Shown here: positions 35,753-45,317 of the stretch, piece by piece | How the letters are laid out: every line of letters starts with the position of its first letter | Position numbering within the stretch: the first letter of the stretch is position 1 | Assembly: GCF_017426705.2 (NCBI RefSeq) | Contig: NZ_CP147251.1 | Location: 941,501-1,005,500 of the forward strand | Reading direction: 5' to 3' | Length of the DNA: 64,000 bases | DNA from: Enterococcus sp. DIV2402 | GTDB lineage: Bacteria > Bacillota > Bacilli > Lactobacillales > Enterococcaceae | Program-made: the position numbers and the translations under genes | Notes under the pieces: model-generated | What the model was told of the DNA's origin: nothing | Seen by the model: only the letters and a program-made list of their open reading frames with translations | Database searches by the model: none

Positions 35753-35784
35753 TAGAAAAGGACTAGCTTTCTAGTCCTTTTCTA
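35753..35784. terminator. Hairpin after the nucleoside hydrolase gene
   Basis: TAGAAAAGGACTAG and CTAGTCCTTTTCTA form 14 perfect pairs with a CTTT loop; short T tract within the right arm. Confidence 0.75.
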
Positions 35785-35829
35785 TTTAAAATAAAAGAGA
35801 AACAACTAACAAAGGAAGTAGGTAAAATC

Positions 35830-36705
35830 ATGTTATATGGATCAATTGAAGCAGGCGGTACAAAATTTGTCTGTGCAGTCGGGAATGAAGCATTAGAAAT
35901 TGTGGAACGTGTCAGTTTTCCAACAACGGTACCAGAAGAAACAATGGCGTTAGTTATCGAATTTTTCAATAAACACAAAGAAGAATTGGTAGCAATCGGA
36001 GTAGGCTCATTTGGACCAATCGATATTCATCAAGATTCTGAAACATATGGGTACATTACATCAACACCTAAATTAGCATGGCAAAATTATGATTTTGTGG
36101 GTACATTAAAAGCAGCGTTTAACTTACCTGTGGCTTGGACAACAGATGTAAATGCAGCGGCTTATGGCGAATATGTATTTGGTAATGGTAAAGGTTTATC
36201 AAGTGTCGTCTATTATACAATTGGTACGGGCGTTGGTGGAGGCGCTTTACAAGATGGTCGCTTTGTTGAAGGCTTTAGCCATCCTGAGATGGGCCATATG
36301 TTAGTAGTGCCACATCCAGATGATAAGTTTGAAGGCAGCTGCCCATTCCACGGCAACTGTTTAGAAGGAATGGCAGCAGGACCAGCCGTTGAAAAACGTA
36401 ATGGTCGTAAAGGACAAGACATTCCAGAGGATGATCCATTCTGGGAAATTGAAGCGTATTATATTGCACAATGTGCTTACAATACAACTTTAATGTTATC
36501 ACCGGATGTCATTATTTTTGGAGGCGGTGTCATGAAGCAACGCCACATGGTTGAAAAAGTTCACCAAGCATTTACCAAATTGTTAAACGGCTATGTGAAA
36601 ACTCCTGAATTAGATAAATATATCGTCACTCCAGCACTAGAAGATAATGCAGGAACATTAGGTTGTTTGGCTTTAGCAAGAAACGCAGAATTACACGGAC
36701 ATTAA
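35830..36705 (+). CDS. ROK-family sugar kinase (fructokinase-like)
   Basis: Phosphorylates a hexose using ATP. The phosphate loop is EAGGTKFVCAVG (about residues 7-18); the catalytic aspartate is in TTDVNAAAYGE (about 105); the zinc motif reads GHM...HPDDKFEGSCPFHGNCLEG (about 156-182). This pattern and the 291-residue length match ScrK/GmuE-type fructokinases. It lies 12 kb from the sucrose genes but between a nucleoside hydrolase and an AraC regulator. It may serve sucrose breakdown in trans or another sugar. Confidence 0.88.
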   Translation: MLYGSIEAGGTKFVCAVGNEALEIVERVSFPTTVPEETMALVIEFFNKHKEELVAIGVGSFGPIDIHQDSETYGYITSTPKLAWQNYDFVGTLKAAFNLPVAWTTDVNAAAYGEYVFGNGKGLSSVVYYTIGTGVGGGALQDGRFVEGFSHPEMGHMLVVPHPDDKFEGSCPFHGNCLEGMAAGPAVEKRNGRKGQDIPEDDPFWEIEAYYIAQCAYNTTLMLSPDVIIFGGGVMKQRHMVEKVHQAFTKLLNGYVKTPELDKYIVTPALEDNAGTLGCLALARNAELHGH

Positions 36706-36726
36706 TTTGATCTAAAGGGAGCTAGC

Positions 36727-37587
36727 ATGAGTTTATATCTAGAAATTCCTGAACTAAACCAACAGTTTCCTTATCGTTTTTTATTAAACGATGGGATGAC
36801 AATTGTTTATCCTCATTGGCACAAAGAAATTGAGTTAATCTATGCTAGCCGAGGAAAGGTAAACATCGGTATCGGTCAAACGGTAGTTGCATTAGAAGAA
36901 GGAGAGATGATTTTCTTTGCTAGTGGAGAACCCCATTATTTTCTGGCATCGCCCGATAGTGAACGCTATGTGTATCAATTTGATTTAAAATTATTTGACG
37001 AATCTAGCTTACGTAAAAATGAAGAGAGTCTGATTGCGTTATTTGAACAAGGGGAACGCCATAGCCGCTATTGGCCGTCAGAATTTAGTGAGACAATCAA
37101 AAATCTACTAGTGGAATTGTACGAATTGGAAACGACACAGCCGATGGGTGAAAACTATTTGATACTTGGATGTCTTTATCGTTTGATTGGTGAATTCTAT
37201 CAATCACTTCCACGAAAGGCTGAGCAAGTAAAAGTTACGCCGACTGCTGTACATCGGAAAGAAACGCTAGAACGATTGAATCAAGTGTTTGATTATATTG
37301 AAACGCGTTATCAAGAAGCAATTACGGTAGAAGAAGTTGCCAAATTTGTGGGATTTAGTCCCTATTATTTTACGCGTTTCTTTAAGAAAAATACCGGGCA
37401 AACATTTATCCAATTTTTGACAGAATATCGGGTGAACCAAGCGAAATTTATCTTGGCAAATGAAAAATTACCAATGGCAGAAGTCGCAGCACAGGCTGGT
37501 TTTTCGAGTGTAAAAACATTTCATCACGTGTTTAAAGAAGCTGTTGGACAATCTCCGTTACAATATCAAAAGAAGATGACTGAATAA
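36727..37587 (+). CDS. AraC-family regulator with cupin sensor domain
   Basis: Transcription regulator of 286 residues. The N-terminal cupin-like sensor (about 1-140; YPHWHKEIELIYASRGKVNIGIG) probably binds a sugar; the C-terminal part (about 180-285) holds two helix-turn-helix units with the AraC pattern VEEVAKFVGFSPYYFTRFFKKNTGQTF and MAEVAAQAGFSSVKTFHHVFKEAVG. It follows the ROK kinase by 21 bases, likely in one unit, and ends at the first of the paired flanking terminators. Confidence 0.9.
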   Translation: MSLYLEIPELNQQFPYRFLLNDGMTIVYPHWHKEIELIYASRGKVNIGIGQTVVALEEGEMIFFASGEPHYFLASPDSERYVYQFDLKLFDESSLRKNEESLIALFEQGERHSRYWPSEFSETIKNLLVELYELETTQPMGENYLILGCLYRLIGEFYQSLPRKAEQVKVTPTAVHRKETLERLNQVFDYIETRYQEAITVEEVAKFVGFSPYYFTRFFKKNTGQTFIQFLTEYRVNQAKFILANEKLPMAEVAAQAGFSSVKTFHHVFKEAVGQSPLQYQKKMTE

Positions 37588-37636
37588 AAAAAGGATGAGC
37601 AAAGTGTAAACTTCGCTCATCCTTTTTTTATGTTGT
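37586..37636. terminator. Two-way terminator, left copy of a repeated pair
   Basis: GGATGAGC and GCTCATCC form the stem with an inner AAGT/ACTT pairing, A and T tracts on both sides. The same sequence, with one base change and slightly different A/T run lengths, recurs at 47056-47103. The right edge encodes the last codons of the leftward kinase gene. Confidence 0.85.
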
Positions 37637-39313
37637 GTACTTAGGTAAAATAATACGTACAGTCGTTCCAACATTTAACTTGGACGTATAAACAATAGCC
37701 TCTTTAACTCCATAATATAAAGAGATTCGTTGTTTAACATTTTGAATCCCATAATGTTTTCCTTGGTGAGTTAAAATAGTGGCAGTTTGCTCAGCTGTCA
37801 TTCCTCGTCCATTGTCGCTAATTTCAAATTGTAAATGATTATTTAAAACTTTGCCACGAATGGTCAATTTACCACGCCGGTCATCTTCAATATGATCAAT
37901 TCCATGAAAGATGGCATTTTCAACAAATGGTTGAATCAATAAAGTAATAATTTCATATTGTTTAATTTCTTCGTCTACATCGATTGCTAAATCAAAAGAA
38001 TGATTGTGCATTTTTAATTGGATTTTTGCGTAGGTAATCGTCAATTCTAATTCTTTAGCAACCGATAAGCGGCTTTTACCATTATTTAAGCTTAAACGAT
38101 AAAATTGAGAAAGTAGCTGTGCCATCTCACTAATTTCTTGGTTACCCGTCAATAAGGCTTTGTTATTAATTAAGGACAAAGAATTATAGAAAAAATGAGG
38201 ATTAATTTGAGCTTGTAATGCACGTAGCTCGTGTTTTTGTTGTTTGATTTCAGATTTATAGACTCTATTGATAAGTTCTTGGATTTGCTGAATCATCTGG
38301 TAGAAACTTTGATAGAGTTTGCCTATTTCATCATTTGATTGATAGGTAGGTTTTAGATTCAAAGTATTCTCTGGTGAATCATTCATTTGATTCGCTAATT
38401 TTTGAATAGGTGCAACAACTGTCTTAGATAAACCAATGATGGATAAACTCAACATGATAATCGCAAATAAAAAAATCAAACATGCCACAGAAGCTAGCAG
38501 AAGTACACCATTATAAACAGAGTACATTGGTCGTGAAAAGGTAATTATCCAATCATTTTTTAATTGTTTTTGATTTTTAATTTGTGATTGGTTAAGCGTT
38601 TGCATCAAACGAGAAATAAAGCCTAATTGTTCAGGTTGTTCATTAGAGAATTGAAATAAGTTTTCTTTTTTTGCATTAGTGATTGTTAAAAGATAAGGTT
38701 CGTTGGATATATTATCTAGATTATCAAAAATAACTTCTGGTGATAGCTGGAAAACAATAATATTGGTGTCCGTGTTCTTAGCAGAAAACAGTTGACTGTA
38801 TAAATAAATTTGATTCTGTTTATTATCAAAAAAATAAGAAATGTTGGTCGTATTATTTAATTTGAATTTTGAAGTAATATCACCAGGAACTATTTTTTTG
38901 ACATATTTTCCATGATCGTACAAATTAATGGAAGTATATAAGGTAATATTAGCAATAGTATCTTGTTGTGAATAAATACTGCGAAATAAAGGGACAATTG
39001 TATTGGTATATAAGTCATATTGTTCAAAATTGCTTGGATTTTCAATGGATAATTCATCAATTAAAAATTGAGAACTTGTTAAAAAAGCAATGGCTTCTTC
39101 ATAAGTAGTTAATCGCAAATTAATCTGTTGATACGTAGCTGTCAGATTATCTTGATTATTCGATTTTTCACGTTCAATAATAAAATGTTGAATCGTTCCT
39201 ATACTGAAAAAAGTAAGCAAGAGTAATGGGAAAAGACTTGCTGCAAAAGAAATCACAATAATTTTTCTTTGAAAAGACAAGTTCTGGAAAAAAACTTTGA
39301 ATTTAGTTTTCAT
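37628..39313 (-). CDS. yesM: YesM-type sensor histidine kinase
   Basis: Membrane sensor kinase of the LytS/YesM type. There are two membrane segments (about residues 18-38 and 275-300) around an external domain of about 235 residues, then a HAMP segment, the His-kinase motif ALQAQINPHFFYNSLSLI with the phosphorylated histidine (about 370), and the ATPase motif ISDNGRGMT. I use the ATG at 39313, spaced 10 from AAGGGG; a TTG two codons earlier is possible. The stop is encoded within the repeated terminator. It forms a pair with the YesN regulator just upstream. Confidence 0.9.
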   Translation of the reverse strand: MKTKFKVFFQNLSFQRKIIVISFAASLFPLLLLTFFSIGTIQHFIIEREKSNNQDNLTATYQQINLRLTTYEEAIAFLTSSQFLIDELSIENPSNFEQYDLYTNTIVPLFRSIYSQQDTIANITLYTSINLYDHGKYVKKIVPGDITSKFKLNNTTNISYFFDNKQNQIYLYSQLFSAKNTDTNIIVFQLSPEVIFDNLDNISNEPYLLTITNAKKENLFQFSNEQPEQLGFISRLMQTLNQSQIKNQKQLKNDWIITFSRPMYSVYNGVLLLASVACLIFLFAIIMLSLSIIGLSKTVVAPIQKLANQMNDSPENTLNLKPTYQSNDEIGKLYQSFYQMIQQIQELINRVYKSEIKQQKHELRALQAQINPHFFYNSLSLINNKALLTGNQEISEMAQLLSQFYRLSLNNGKSRLSVAKELELTITYAKIQLKMHNHSFDLAIDVDEEIKQYEIITLLIQPFVENAIFHGIDHIEDDRRGKLTIRGKVLNNHLQFEISDNGRGMTAEQTATILTHQGKHYGIQNVKQRISLYYGVKEAIVYTSKLNVGTTVRIILPKYTT

Positions 39314-40799
39314 TTTCAATTTTCCCCTTTATTTTTCGAAAGCGTTCTGGTGTTACTCCAGTATATTTTTGAAAACTTTTAATAAAATACGAATGACTGT
39401 TAAAACCTACTAATTGACTAATCTCACGAATACGATGATGAGAATGGATGAGTAACTCTTTTGCTTTTTCCATTCGTAGTTCATTTAAATATTTCGTAAT
39501 TCCAATTTTTTCTTCTCGCTTGAACAAATCACTTAAATATTTAGGTGCAAGATGAACATTGTTAGCTAAAATTTCTAAATTTAAGTCTTCTTGATAATGA
39601 TTCCACATATAGTTTTTTGTTTCACGAACATATTCGTTGGTCGTCTTATTCAAATCATTCAATCGTTTTTGTGCCAGTTGGAGCAATTTTGTGAATGCTT
39701 TTGGTATTTGTTCAAAGGTGGTGGCTTCTAGTATTAGTTCCAAACCAGCTCGAACTTCCATAGGGGAAATTGCTATAAGTTCGACAATATTACGATACAC
39801 TGTAGCAAAGAAAAATTTTACAATACTGGGTGTTTCGCTAGCCGCTTGTTCATACTGTGAAAATAAAAGACCCATTTGATTTTGAAGAGCTTCAAAATCT
39901 TGAAGATGGATAGTGTTTTTTATTTCATTTAAAATATTTTCCTCTTTGACAATATCTTTGGTAGGTAACGCTAATCCTAATGTAGGATGACTATCTATTT
40001 GATAGAATTTCTTAGTAATTTGTTCATTATGCTGTTGATAAACTTGGTAAATATCCAAAGCTTTATGAATACGTTGGGATAATTCAAGAGTTACTTCAAT
40101 TCCTAAGTCTTTTTGAAGCTGTTGTACCAACTCGCGTTTTTTTAAGACAGCCTCATGGAAAGTAGAAACGGAGAGTAAGTAAACAAAGCGTGTTAAACTT
40201 GTTCGAATCAATACAGCATCTTCTACATAGAGATAAAGAAAATTTTCCAACTTTGCTGCTTCATCATGGTTGCTGTCGATCGTTAGCAGATACGTCGTTT
40301 TTGTAAGTAGAGGAAAAGCAAGAGCCTGTTCTTCTACAGTTAATTTTTCAAAAGAAATCCCACTAAATAATTTGATTAATAAATCTTGCTGATTAATCCG
40401 TTGTTGTTGTGTGTTTTCAATTTTTGTTTTTTTGATAGACGTAACTAATTTATCTAGCTGTAAATAAAATTCTTCTGGATTAATAGGTTTTAGAAGATAA
40501 TTGACGGCTTGTAAATCAAGTGCTTTTTTAGCGTAAGCAAAGTCATCGTAGCCACTAATAAATAATATGGGTAATTGTTGATGTTTTTTCCGAATTGTTT
40601 CAGCCAGTTCGATTCCTGTTGTAAAAGGCATTTGTACATCGGTAATCAATAAATCAATTTGTTGCTTAGCAAAAATATCAAGTGCTTCTTTGCCATTAAT
40701 GGCTTCATAAATTATCCACTGGGTTGAATGTTTTTCTAAAAGAAAGTATAGTAGTTCACGTTGATCGAAATGATCATCCGCAATTAATACATGGTACAT
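39303..40799 (-). CDS. yesN: YesN-type response regulator (receiver plus AraC domain)
   Basis: Partner of the kinase. The N-terminal receiver has the acidic pair VLIADDH and the phospho-acceptor aspartate in LLITDVQMP (about 54), with a lysine in LLKPIN (about 104). A long middle region of unknown role (about 130-390) leads to a C-terminal AraC domain (about 395-495; NLEILANNVHLAPKYLSDLF, REISQLVGFNSHSYFIKSFQ). It overlaps the kinase gene by 11 bases and diverges from the transporter operon it probably switches on when oligosaccharide is present. Confidence 0.92.
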   Translation of the reverse strand: MYHVLIADDHFDQRELLYFLLEKHSTQWIIYEAINGKEALDIFAKQQIDLLITDVQMPFTTGIELAETIRKKHQQLPILFISGYDDFAYAKKALDLQAVNYLLKPINPEEFYLQLDKLVTSIKKTKIENTQQQRINQQDLLIKLFSGISFEKLTVEEQALAFPLLTKTTYLLTIDSNHDEAAKLENFLYLYVEDAVLIRTSLTRFVYLLSVSTFHEAVLKKRELVQQLQKDLGIEVTLELSQRIHKALDIYQVYQQHNEQITKKFYQIDSHPTLGLALPTKDIVKEENILNEIKNTIHLQDFEALQNQMGLLFSQYEQAASETPSIVKFFFATVYRNIVELIAISPMEVRAGLELILEATTFEQIPKAFTKLLQLAQKRLNDLNKTTNEYVRETKNYMWNHYQEDLNLEILANNVHLAPKYLSDLFKREEKIGITKYLNELRMEKAKELLIHSHHRIREISQLVGFNSHSYFIKSFQKYTGVTPERFRKIKGKIENEN

Positions 40800-40944
40800 G
40801 TGAAAACCTCCTAAAAACTAGTTGAACAATTAAAAGTATAGTCTGAATTGCTTGTTCCTACAAATAAGAATGAAGATTCTTTTTGAAAGCGCTTCATGTT
40901 ATGGAATTTGTTTTATAAAAATGGAAAATGTGCTATTTATGCGA

Positions 40945-40964
40945 TGAAAACGATTGCGTATACT
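40945..40964 (+). promoter_or_regulatory. Possible cre-like site and -10 of the transporter operon
   Basis: TGAAAACGATTGCG at 40945-40958 fits 12 of 14 cre positions, directly before TATACT at 40959-40964. A second cre-like palindrome, TGAAAGCGCTTCA near 40885, is one base short of the usual form. Confidence 0.35.
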
Positions 40965-40994
40965 TGTATTATCAAATAACGGAGGGATACAAAA

Positions 40995-42665
40995 ATGAAA
41001 AGTTGGAAAAAGAAAACTTTATTTTCACTTTTAGCAATTACACCGCTAGTTTTAACCGCTTGTGGTGGGGAAAAGGCAGAAGAAGCACCTACGAATCAAG
41101 ATGGGGATATTATTATGACTGTAGGACAACAAACAGCTCCAAATTCAAAATTACCTCAAGGTGATAGTTACAGTGATAATGCCTATCGTCGTTTAGTTAA
41201 GGAAAAATTAGGTGTTGAATTAGAAAGTTCTTTTGAAGCGAATGGAGATGATTATAATCGTCAAGTTTCGTTGGCAATTGCTTCAGGAGATATTCCCGAT
41301 ATGATGGTAGTAGGACGAGATGAATTAGAAGAATTAGCCGATAACGATCTAATTGCTGATTTGACTGATATTTATGAAGAACATGCCAGTGAGTATATTA
41401 AAGAAATTTATCAATCATTTGATAATGTTCAACTCGATGCAGCGACGATTGATGATCGTTTGATGGCTTTACCTGGAACAGCAAATGATTTTGGACCAAA
41501 CTTAGTATGGGTTCGCCAAGACTGGTTAGATAAATTAAACATCAAGTTGGATGAAGATGGGAACCAAGCTATTACTTTAGATGAATTAGAAGCAACAGCT
41601 AAAGCTTTTCAGGAAAAAGATGCGGGTGGCACTGGGAAAACTAAAGGAATTGCCTTTGCCAATTGGCTAACATCAGATAATCATGGTGGTTCAGGTTATA
41701 CTGCTACGGCTATTTTAAATGCTTTTAATGCGTATCCTAAAACGTATTTAGAAAATGAAAAAGGCGAGTTAGTTTATGGTTCGAACACGTCTGAAATGAA
41801 AGAAGGGTTAACTCATTTAAAAAATTGGTTTGATGAAGGTGTATTAGATTCTCAATTTGGGACAAGAACATATGATGACATTAATGCAATGATGGTTAAT
41901 GGTGAGTTAGGAATTATTCCTGGACCATGGCATATGCCAGACTGGGCTTTAGTTCAAGCTAGAACAACAAATTCAGAGGCAGAATTTACCCCTTTTGCAA
42001 TTGAAGACAAAGATAGCAAAGTAAATGGTGTTGCTAAACCAGGTGTTGGCAATTTCGTAGTTGTACGCAAGGGATTTGAAAAACCAGAACTTGTTGTAGA
42101 AATGATTGATTTACTTTTTGATGAAGTAGCTAATTCAAAAGATATTGAAAATGAGTTTCCAGAAATTTATCAATACATGCAGCAAGCTGTGGATGGCTCT
42201 GTTCGTCCAGTCAATATTGAGATGTTTAAAAACTTAAGTGAAATCGATGATGCAGTGGTAGCCTCGGATGCTGCTTTAGGAGAAACTAATATTGAGGATA
42301 TTGATAGTTTTACCGTTAGAAATAATGCCAATAAAATCAAATCCTATCTAGACAATCCGAAAGAAGCAGATCCAACTGATTGGGCAGTTTACGCTTCCCG
42401 TTTGCTAGCCGTAGATAATGTGATGAATGGTGTTCGACAAAATGGAAGTTTTAATGAAGTACATCCGATTGCTATCTTTGAAAAAATTAAAGCAAATGAA
42501 CGAAATGGTGCTCAAGTAGCGAAGATAGAGGAAGAAACCTTTATCAAATTTGTTACTGGTGAAGAATCAATGGATAACTTTGATAGTTATGTAGAAAAAT
42601 GGAATCAACAAGGTGGTCAGGCGATTTTAGATGAAATGAGTACAATTATCAAAGAAAATAACTAA
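40995..42665 (+). CDS. LplA-type extracellular sugar-binding lipoprotein
   Basis: Solute-binding lipoprotein of a carbohydrate ABC importer. The signal peptide ends in the lipobox LTAC (Cys about residue 22). The 556-residue length and segments such as LPQGDSYSDNAYRRLVKEKLGVE and PDMMVVGRDELEELADNDLIADL match the LplA/YtcQ family, whose members bind complex oligosaccharides. It is the first gene after the divergent YesMN genes. The permease genes follow after a hairpin repeat of about 120 bases. Confidence 0.91.
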   Translation: MKSWKKKTLFSLLAITPLVLTACGGEKAEEAPTNQDGDIIMTVGQQTAPNSKLPQGDSYSDNAYRRLVKEKLGVELESSFEANGDDYNRQVSLAIASGDIPDMMVVGRDELEELADNDLIADLTDIYEEHASEYIKEIYQSFDNVQLDAATIDDRLMALPGTANDFGPNLVWVRQDWLDKLNIKLDEDGNQAITLDELEATAKAFQEKDAGGTGKTKGIAFANWLTSDNHGGSGYTATAILNAFNAYPKTYLENEKGELVYGSNTSEMKEGLTHLKNWFDEGVLDSQFGTRTYDDINAMMVNGELGIIPGPWHMPDWALVQARTTNSEAEFTPFAIEDKDSKVNGVAKPGVGNFVVVRKGFEKPELVVEMIDLLFDEVANSKDIENEFPEIYQYMQQAVDGSVRPVNIEMFKNLSEIDDAVVASDAALGETNIEDIDSFTVRNNANKIKSYLDNPKEADPTDWAVYASRLLAVDNVMNGVRQNGSFNEVHPIAIFEKIKANERNGAQVAKIEEETFIKFVTGEESMDNFDSYVEKWNQQGGQAILDEMSTIIKENN

Positions 42666-42679
42666 TTATGTCTGGAAGT

Positions 42680-42800
42680 GAGGCTGTAACATACGTCTAG
42701 TTAACAGTGAAATATCCGAACTACGTAGAACATAGCGACTCTATTTTTCGCTTCGTATTATTCGGTTACTTTATCTTGTTGTGACTTATGTCTCAGTCTC
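42680..42800. repeat. Imperfect inverted-repeat element inside the transporter operon
   Basis: The ends GAGGCTGTAACATACGTC (42680-42697) and GACTTATGTCTCAGTCTC (42783-42800) pair, and inner arms CCGAA/TTCGG, TACG/CGTA and AGCGA/TCGCT continue the hairpin. From memory, elements with GAG-CTG--ACATA ends are dispersed in enterococci, streptococci and listeriae. It lies between the binding-protein and permease genes. Confidence 0.6.
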
Positions 42801-42831
42801 TTCTTTATCAAAACAAGTAGAGGAGAAAACT

Positions 42832-43746
42832 ATGAAGAGAAAAAAAGAAAATAAAACTTGGTTTGCGAAAGACCAATGGCTATTTTTAGCAATGATTACT
42901 CCTGGATTGATTTTTTTAGCTGTTTTTTCATATGCACCAATGTTTGGGTTGGTTATGGCCTTTCAAGATTTTGTGCCTGCACGAGGTTTTTTAAATTCTG
43001 AATTTGTGTGGTTTGATAATTTTAAATACATACTCAATCTTCCTGATATTTGGCAAGTTACCTATAATACAGTTTTTATTGCAGTAGGAAAAATTATTTT
43101 TAATACGATTATTCCAATCGTATTTGCTATTTTATTAAATGAAATTCGTGTGAAGTGGATGAAAAAATCTATGCAAACGATTGTCTATCTCCCACATTTT
43201 CTATCTTGGGTTATTTTGGCATCTGTCGTAGTGAATTTATTTAATTTGGATGGCACTGTCAATCAAATTTTAACCAATTTAGGGTTGGATTCTATAAATT
43301 TTTTAGGAAGCAACAAAGTGTTTCCGCATTTGTTAATTTGGACGGATGTTTGGAAAGGATTTGGCTATAATTCAATTATCTTCTTAGCAGCGATTACGTC
43401 GATTGATCCAGGTTTATATGAAGCAGCTACAATGGATGGGGCAAATTGGGGTCAAAAAGTGCGTCACGTCACATTACCAGGAATGATGCCCTTTATCATT
43501 TTAATGACAATTTTAGCTTTGCCAAATATTTTAAGTGCAGGATTTGATCAAGTATACAATCTATACTCCCCTCCAGTTTATGCAAGTGGTGATGTTTTAG
43601 ATACGTATATCTATCGAATCGGTCTAATTGGTAGAGACTATAGTTTAGGAGCCGCAGTCGGATTAATTCGTTCAATTATTGGGTTAGTATTAATTTTAAC
43701 TTCTAATAAGATTGCAGAAAAAGCGACTAATCGTGTGATGTTCTAA
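42832..43746 (+). CDS. LplB-type ABC permease
   Basis: Sugar ABC permease of 304 residues with about six membrane segments. The EAA loop GLYEAATMDGANWGQKVRHVTLPGM (about 205-230) contacts the ATPase. I use the ATG at 42832, which follows TAGAGGAGA; a GTG at 42781 would begin inside the repeat element. Together with the next gene it forms the membrane channel. The ATPase (MsmX-type, usually shared) is not in the cluster. Confidence 0.92.
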   Translation: MKRKKENKTWFAKDQWLFLAMITPGLIFLAVFSYAPMFGLVMAFQDFVPARGFLNSEFVWFDNFKYILNLPDIWQVTYNTVFIAVGKIIFNTIIPIVFAILLNEIRVKWMKKSMQTIVYLPHFLSWVILASVVVNLFNLDGTVNQILTNLGLDSINFLGSNKVFPHLLIWTDVWKGFGYNSIIFLAAITSIDPGLYEAATMDGANWGQKVRHVTLPGMMPFIILMTILALPNILSAGFDQVYNLYSPPVYASGDVLDTYIYRIGLIGRDYSLGAAVGLIRSIIGLVLILTSNKIAEKATNRVMF

Positions 43747-43763
43747 TTAAAGGAGGGTGTTTT

Positions 43764-44651
43764 ATGAAGGAAAAATTTGGTGTACGCCAATTGATTATTT
43801 ACACTATTGTCATTTTATTAACATTATCTTGCTTGATTCCGTTATTAAATGTTTTAGCGTTGTCGTTGAGTAGCTCACAAGCAGTAGCAGGAAATCGTGT
43901 CGGATTATGGCCGGTAGAATTGACATGGGCAGCCTATGAAAGAATTGTGAATGATACCCAATTTTGGCGTTCTTTTGGGATTTCTGTGTTTCGTGTACTG
44001 GTTACGTTGGTACTGAATATCATTTTAATTGTTACATTGGCTTATCCATTATCTAAATCAGCAAAAGTATTTTATTCTAGAAAATTTTTTATGAGTCTGA
44101 TTATTTTTGCGATGTTATTTAATGGTGGAATGATTCCGACCTATTTAATTGTACGTAATCTAGGCTTAATTAACAGTGTTTGGTCTTTGATTTTACCAGG
44201 TGCAGTTCCAATAGGGAGTATGATTTTAGTCATGAATTTTTTCCGTGGTGTGCCTAAATCATTGGAAGAATCAGCTTTGTTAGATGGCGCCAATGCTTGG
44301 GATGTTTTATTAAAGATTTATATTCCCATTTCCTTGCCTTCATTAGCGACAGTTTCCTTGTTTAGTATTGTAGGTAGTTGGAATGATTTCTTTGGTGGAT
44401 TAATTTATATGACAAAGATTGAAAACTATCCTCTTATGACCTATATTCAATCGTTATCAGTCAACATTGCAGAAACACTTCAAAATGCAGCTGGATTATC
44501 TACAGAACAACTACAAAGCTTGTTAGCTGTTTCTGATCGTAACTTAAATGCAGCTAAAATAGTGGTAGCAATTGTGCCCTTGTTAGTTATTTATCCGTTT
44601 TTACAAAAATATTTTGTGCAAGGAATTGTTGTTGGAGCAGTGAAGGAGTAG
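43764..44651 (+). CDS. LplC-type ABC permease
   Basis: Second channel subunit, 295 residues, six membrane segments; EAA loop SLEESALLDGANAWDVLLKIYIPIS (about 170-195). An AAAGGAGGG site precedes it and it starts 17 bases after the first permease. Family: carbohydrate permease of the MalG/LplC group. It ends 4 bases before the yesL-like gene. Confidence 0.92.
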   Translation: MKEKFGVRQLIIYTIVILLTLSCLIPLLNVLALSLSSSQAVAGNRVGLWPVELTWAAYERIVNDTQFWRSFGISVFRVLVTLVLNIILIVTLAYPLSKSAKVFYSRKFFMSLIIFAMLFNGGMIPTYLIVRNLGLINSVWSLILPGAVPIGSMILVMNFFRGVPKSLEESALLDGANAWDVLLKIYIPISLPSLATVSLFSIVGSWNDFFGGLIYMTKIENYPLMTYIQSLSVNIAETLQNAAGLSTEQLQSLLAVSDRNLNAAKIVVAIVPLLVIYPFLQKYFVQGIVVGAVKE

Positions 44652-44655
44652 AGAG

Positions 44656-45288
44656 ATGATAGAAAATATATTTCGAATAGATGGGTTATTTTATCGAGTG
44701 ATGATGAAAATTTGGCATTTATTACTACTAAACTTTTTGATTCTGATTTTTAGTTTGCCACTCGTTACCATTGGTGCTGCGCAAACAGCAGGTTTTACAG
44801 TAACTACACGAATGATTACCAAAAATGAAACACATCTTACAACTACGTTTATCTCGTCTTTTAAAAAGAATTTTAAACAAAGTACGATAGTGTGGGGAAT
44901 ATTATTAATCATTAGTAGCATTTTAATTATCAATTGGAATTACGTCATTCATTTTCAGCAATTGCATAGTTGGCTTATAGTCGGTCTAGGCTTGGTAACC
45001 TTGTTAGTAATGAATATTTCTCAATATGCTTTTTTTTATCTTTCTCGTTTCGATGATTCATTGAAGCAAATGCTACGTAATTTGTTGAAATTACTGTTGC
45101 GTTATCCAATTAGTAGTTTATTTTTAATAGGCGTTTGGCTGGCACCAATTTTTGTGATGGTGTTGTCTCCGTATGCGTTTGTTTTTGGAATGTATATGAG
45201 TTGCTTTCTTGGTATTAGTTTTATTCATCTTTTAAGAACCTATTTATTATTGGCTATTTTTGATAAAGTTGTAAAACAAACAAATTAG
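44656..45288 (+). CDS. YesL-like DUF624 membrane protein
   Basis: A 210-residue protein with about five membrane segments of the YesL/DUF624 family, common beside YesMN-Lpl oligosaccharide transport genes but of unknown role. Opening residues FRIDGLFYRVMMKIWHLLLLN and SLPLVTIGAAQTAGF fit the family. It lies in the same operon, 4 bases after the permease and 29 before the GH13 gene. It is likely to help the transporter, but the mechanism is unproved. Confidence 0.84.
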   Translation: MIENIFRIDGLFYRVMMKIWHLLLLNFLILIFSLPLVTIGAAQTAGFTVTTRMITKNETHLTTTFISSFKKNFKQSTIVWGILLIISSILIINWNYVIHFQQLHSWLIVGLGLVTLLVMNISQYAFFYLSRFDDSLKQMLRNLLKLLLRYPISSLFLIGVWLAPIFVMVLSPYAFVFGMYMSCFLGISFIHLLRTYLLLAIFDKVVKQTN

Positions 45289-45317
45289 ATTATTTATTAC
45301 GAGAAGGAGTTTTTTCA

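Noticed and set aside
40928..41164. Open frame of 78 codons overlapping the start of the binding-protein gene
   Set aside because: It runs in another frame through the clear signal peptide of the lipoprotein and has no ribosome site.
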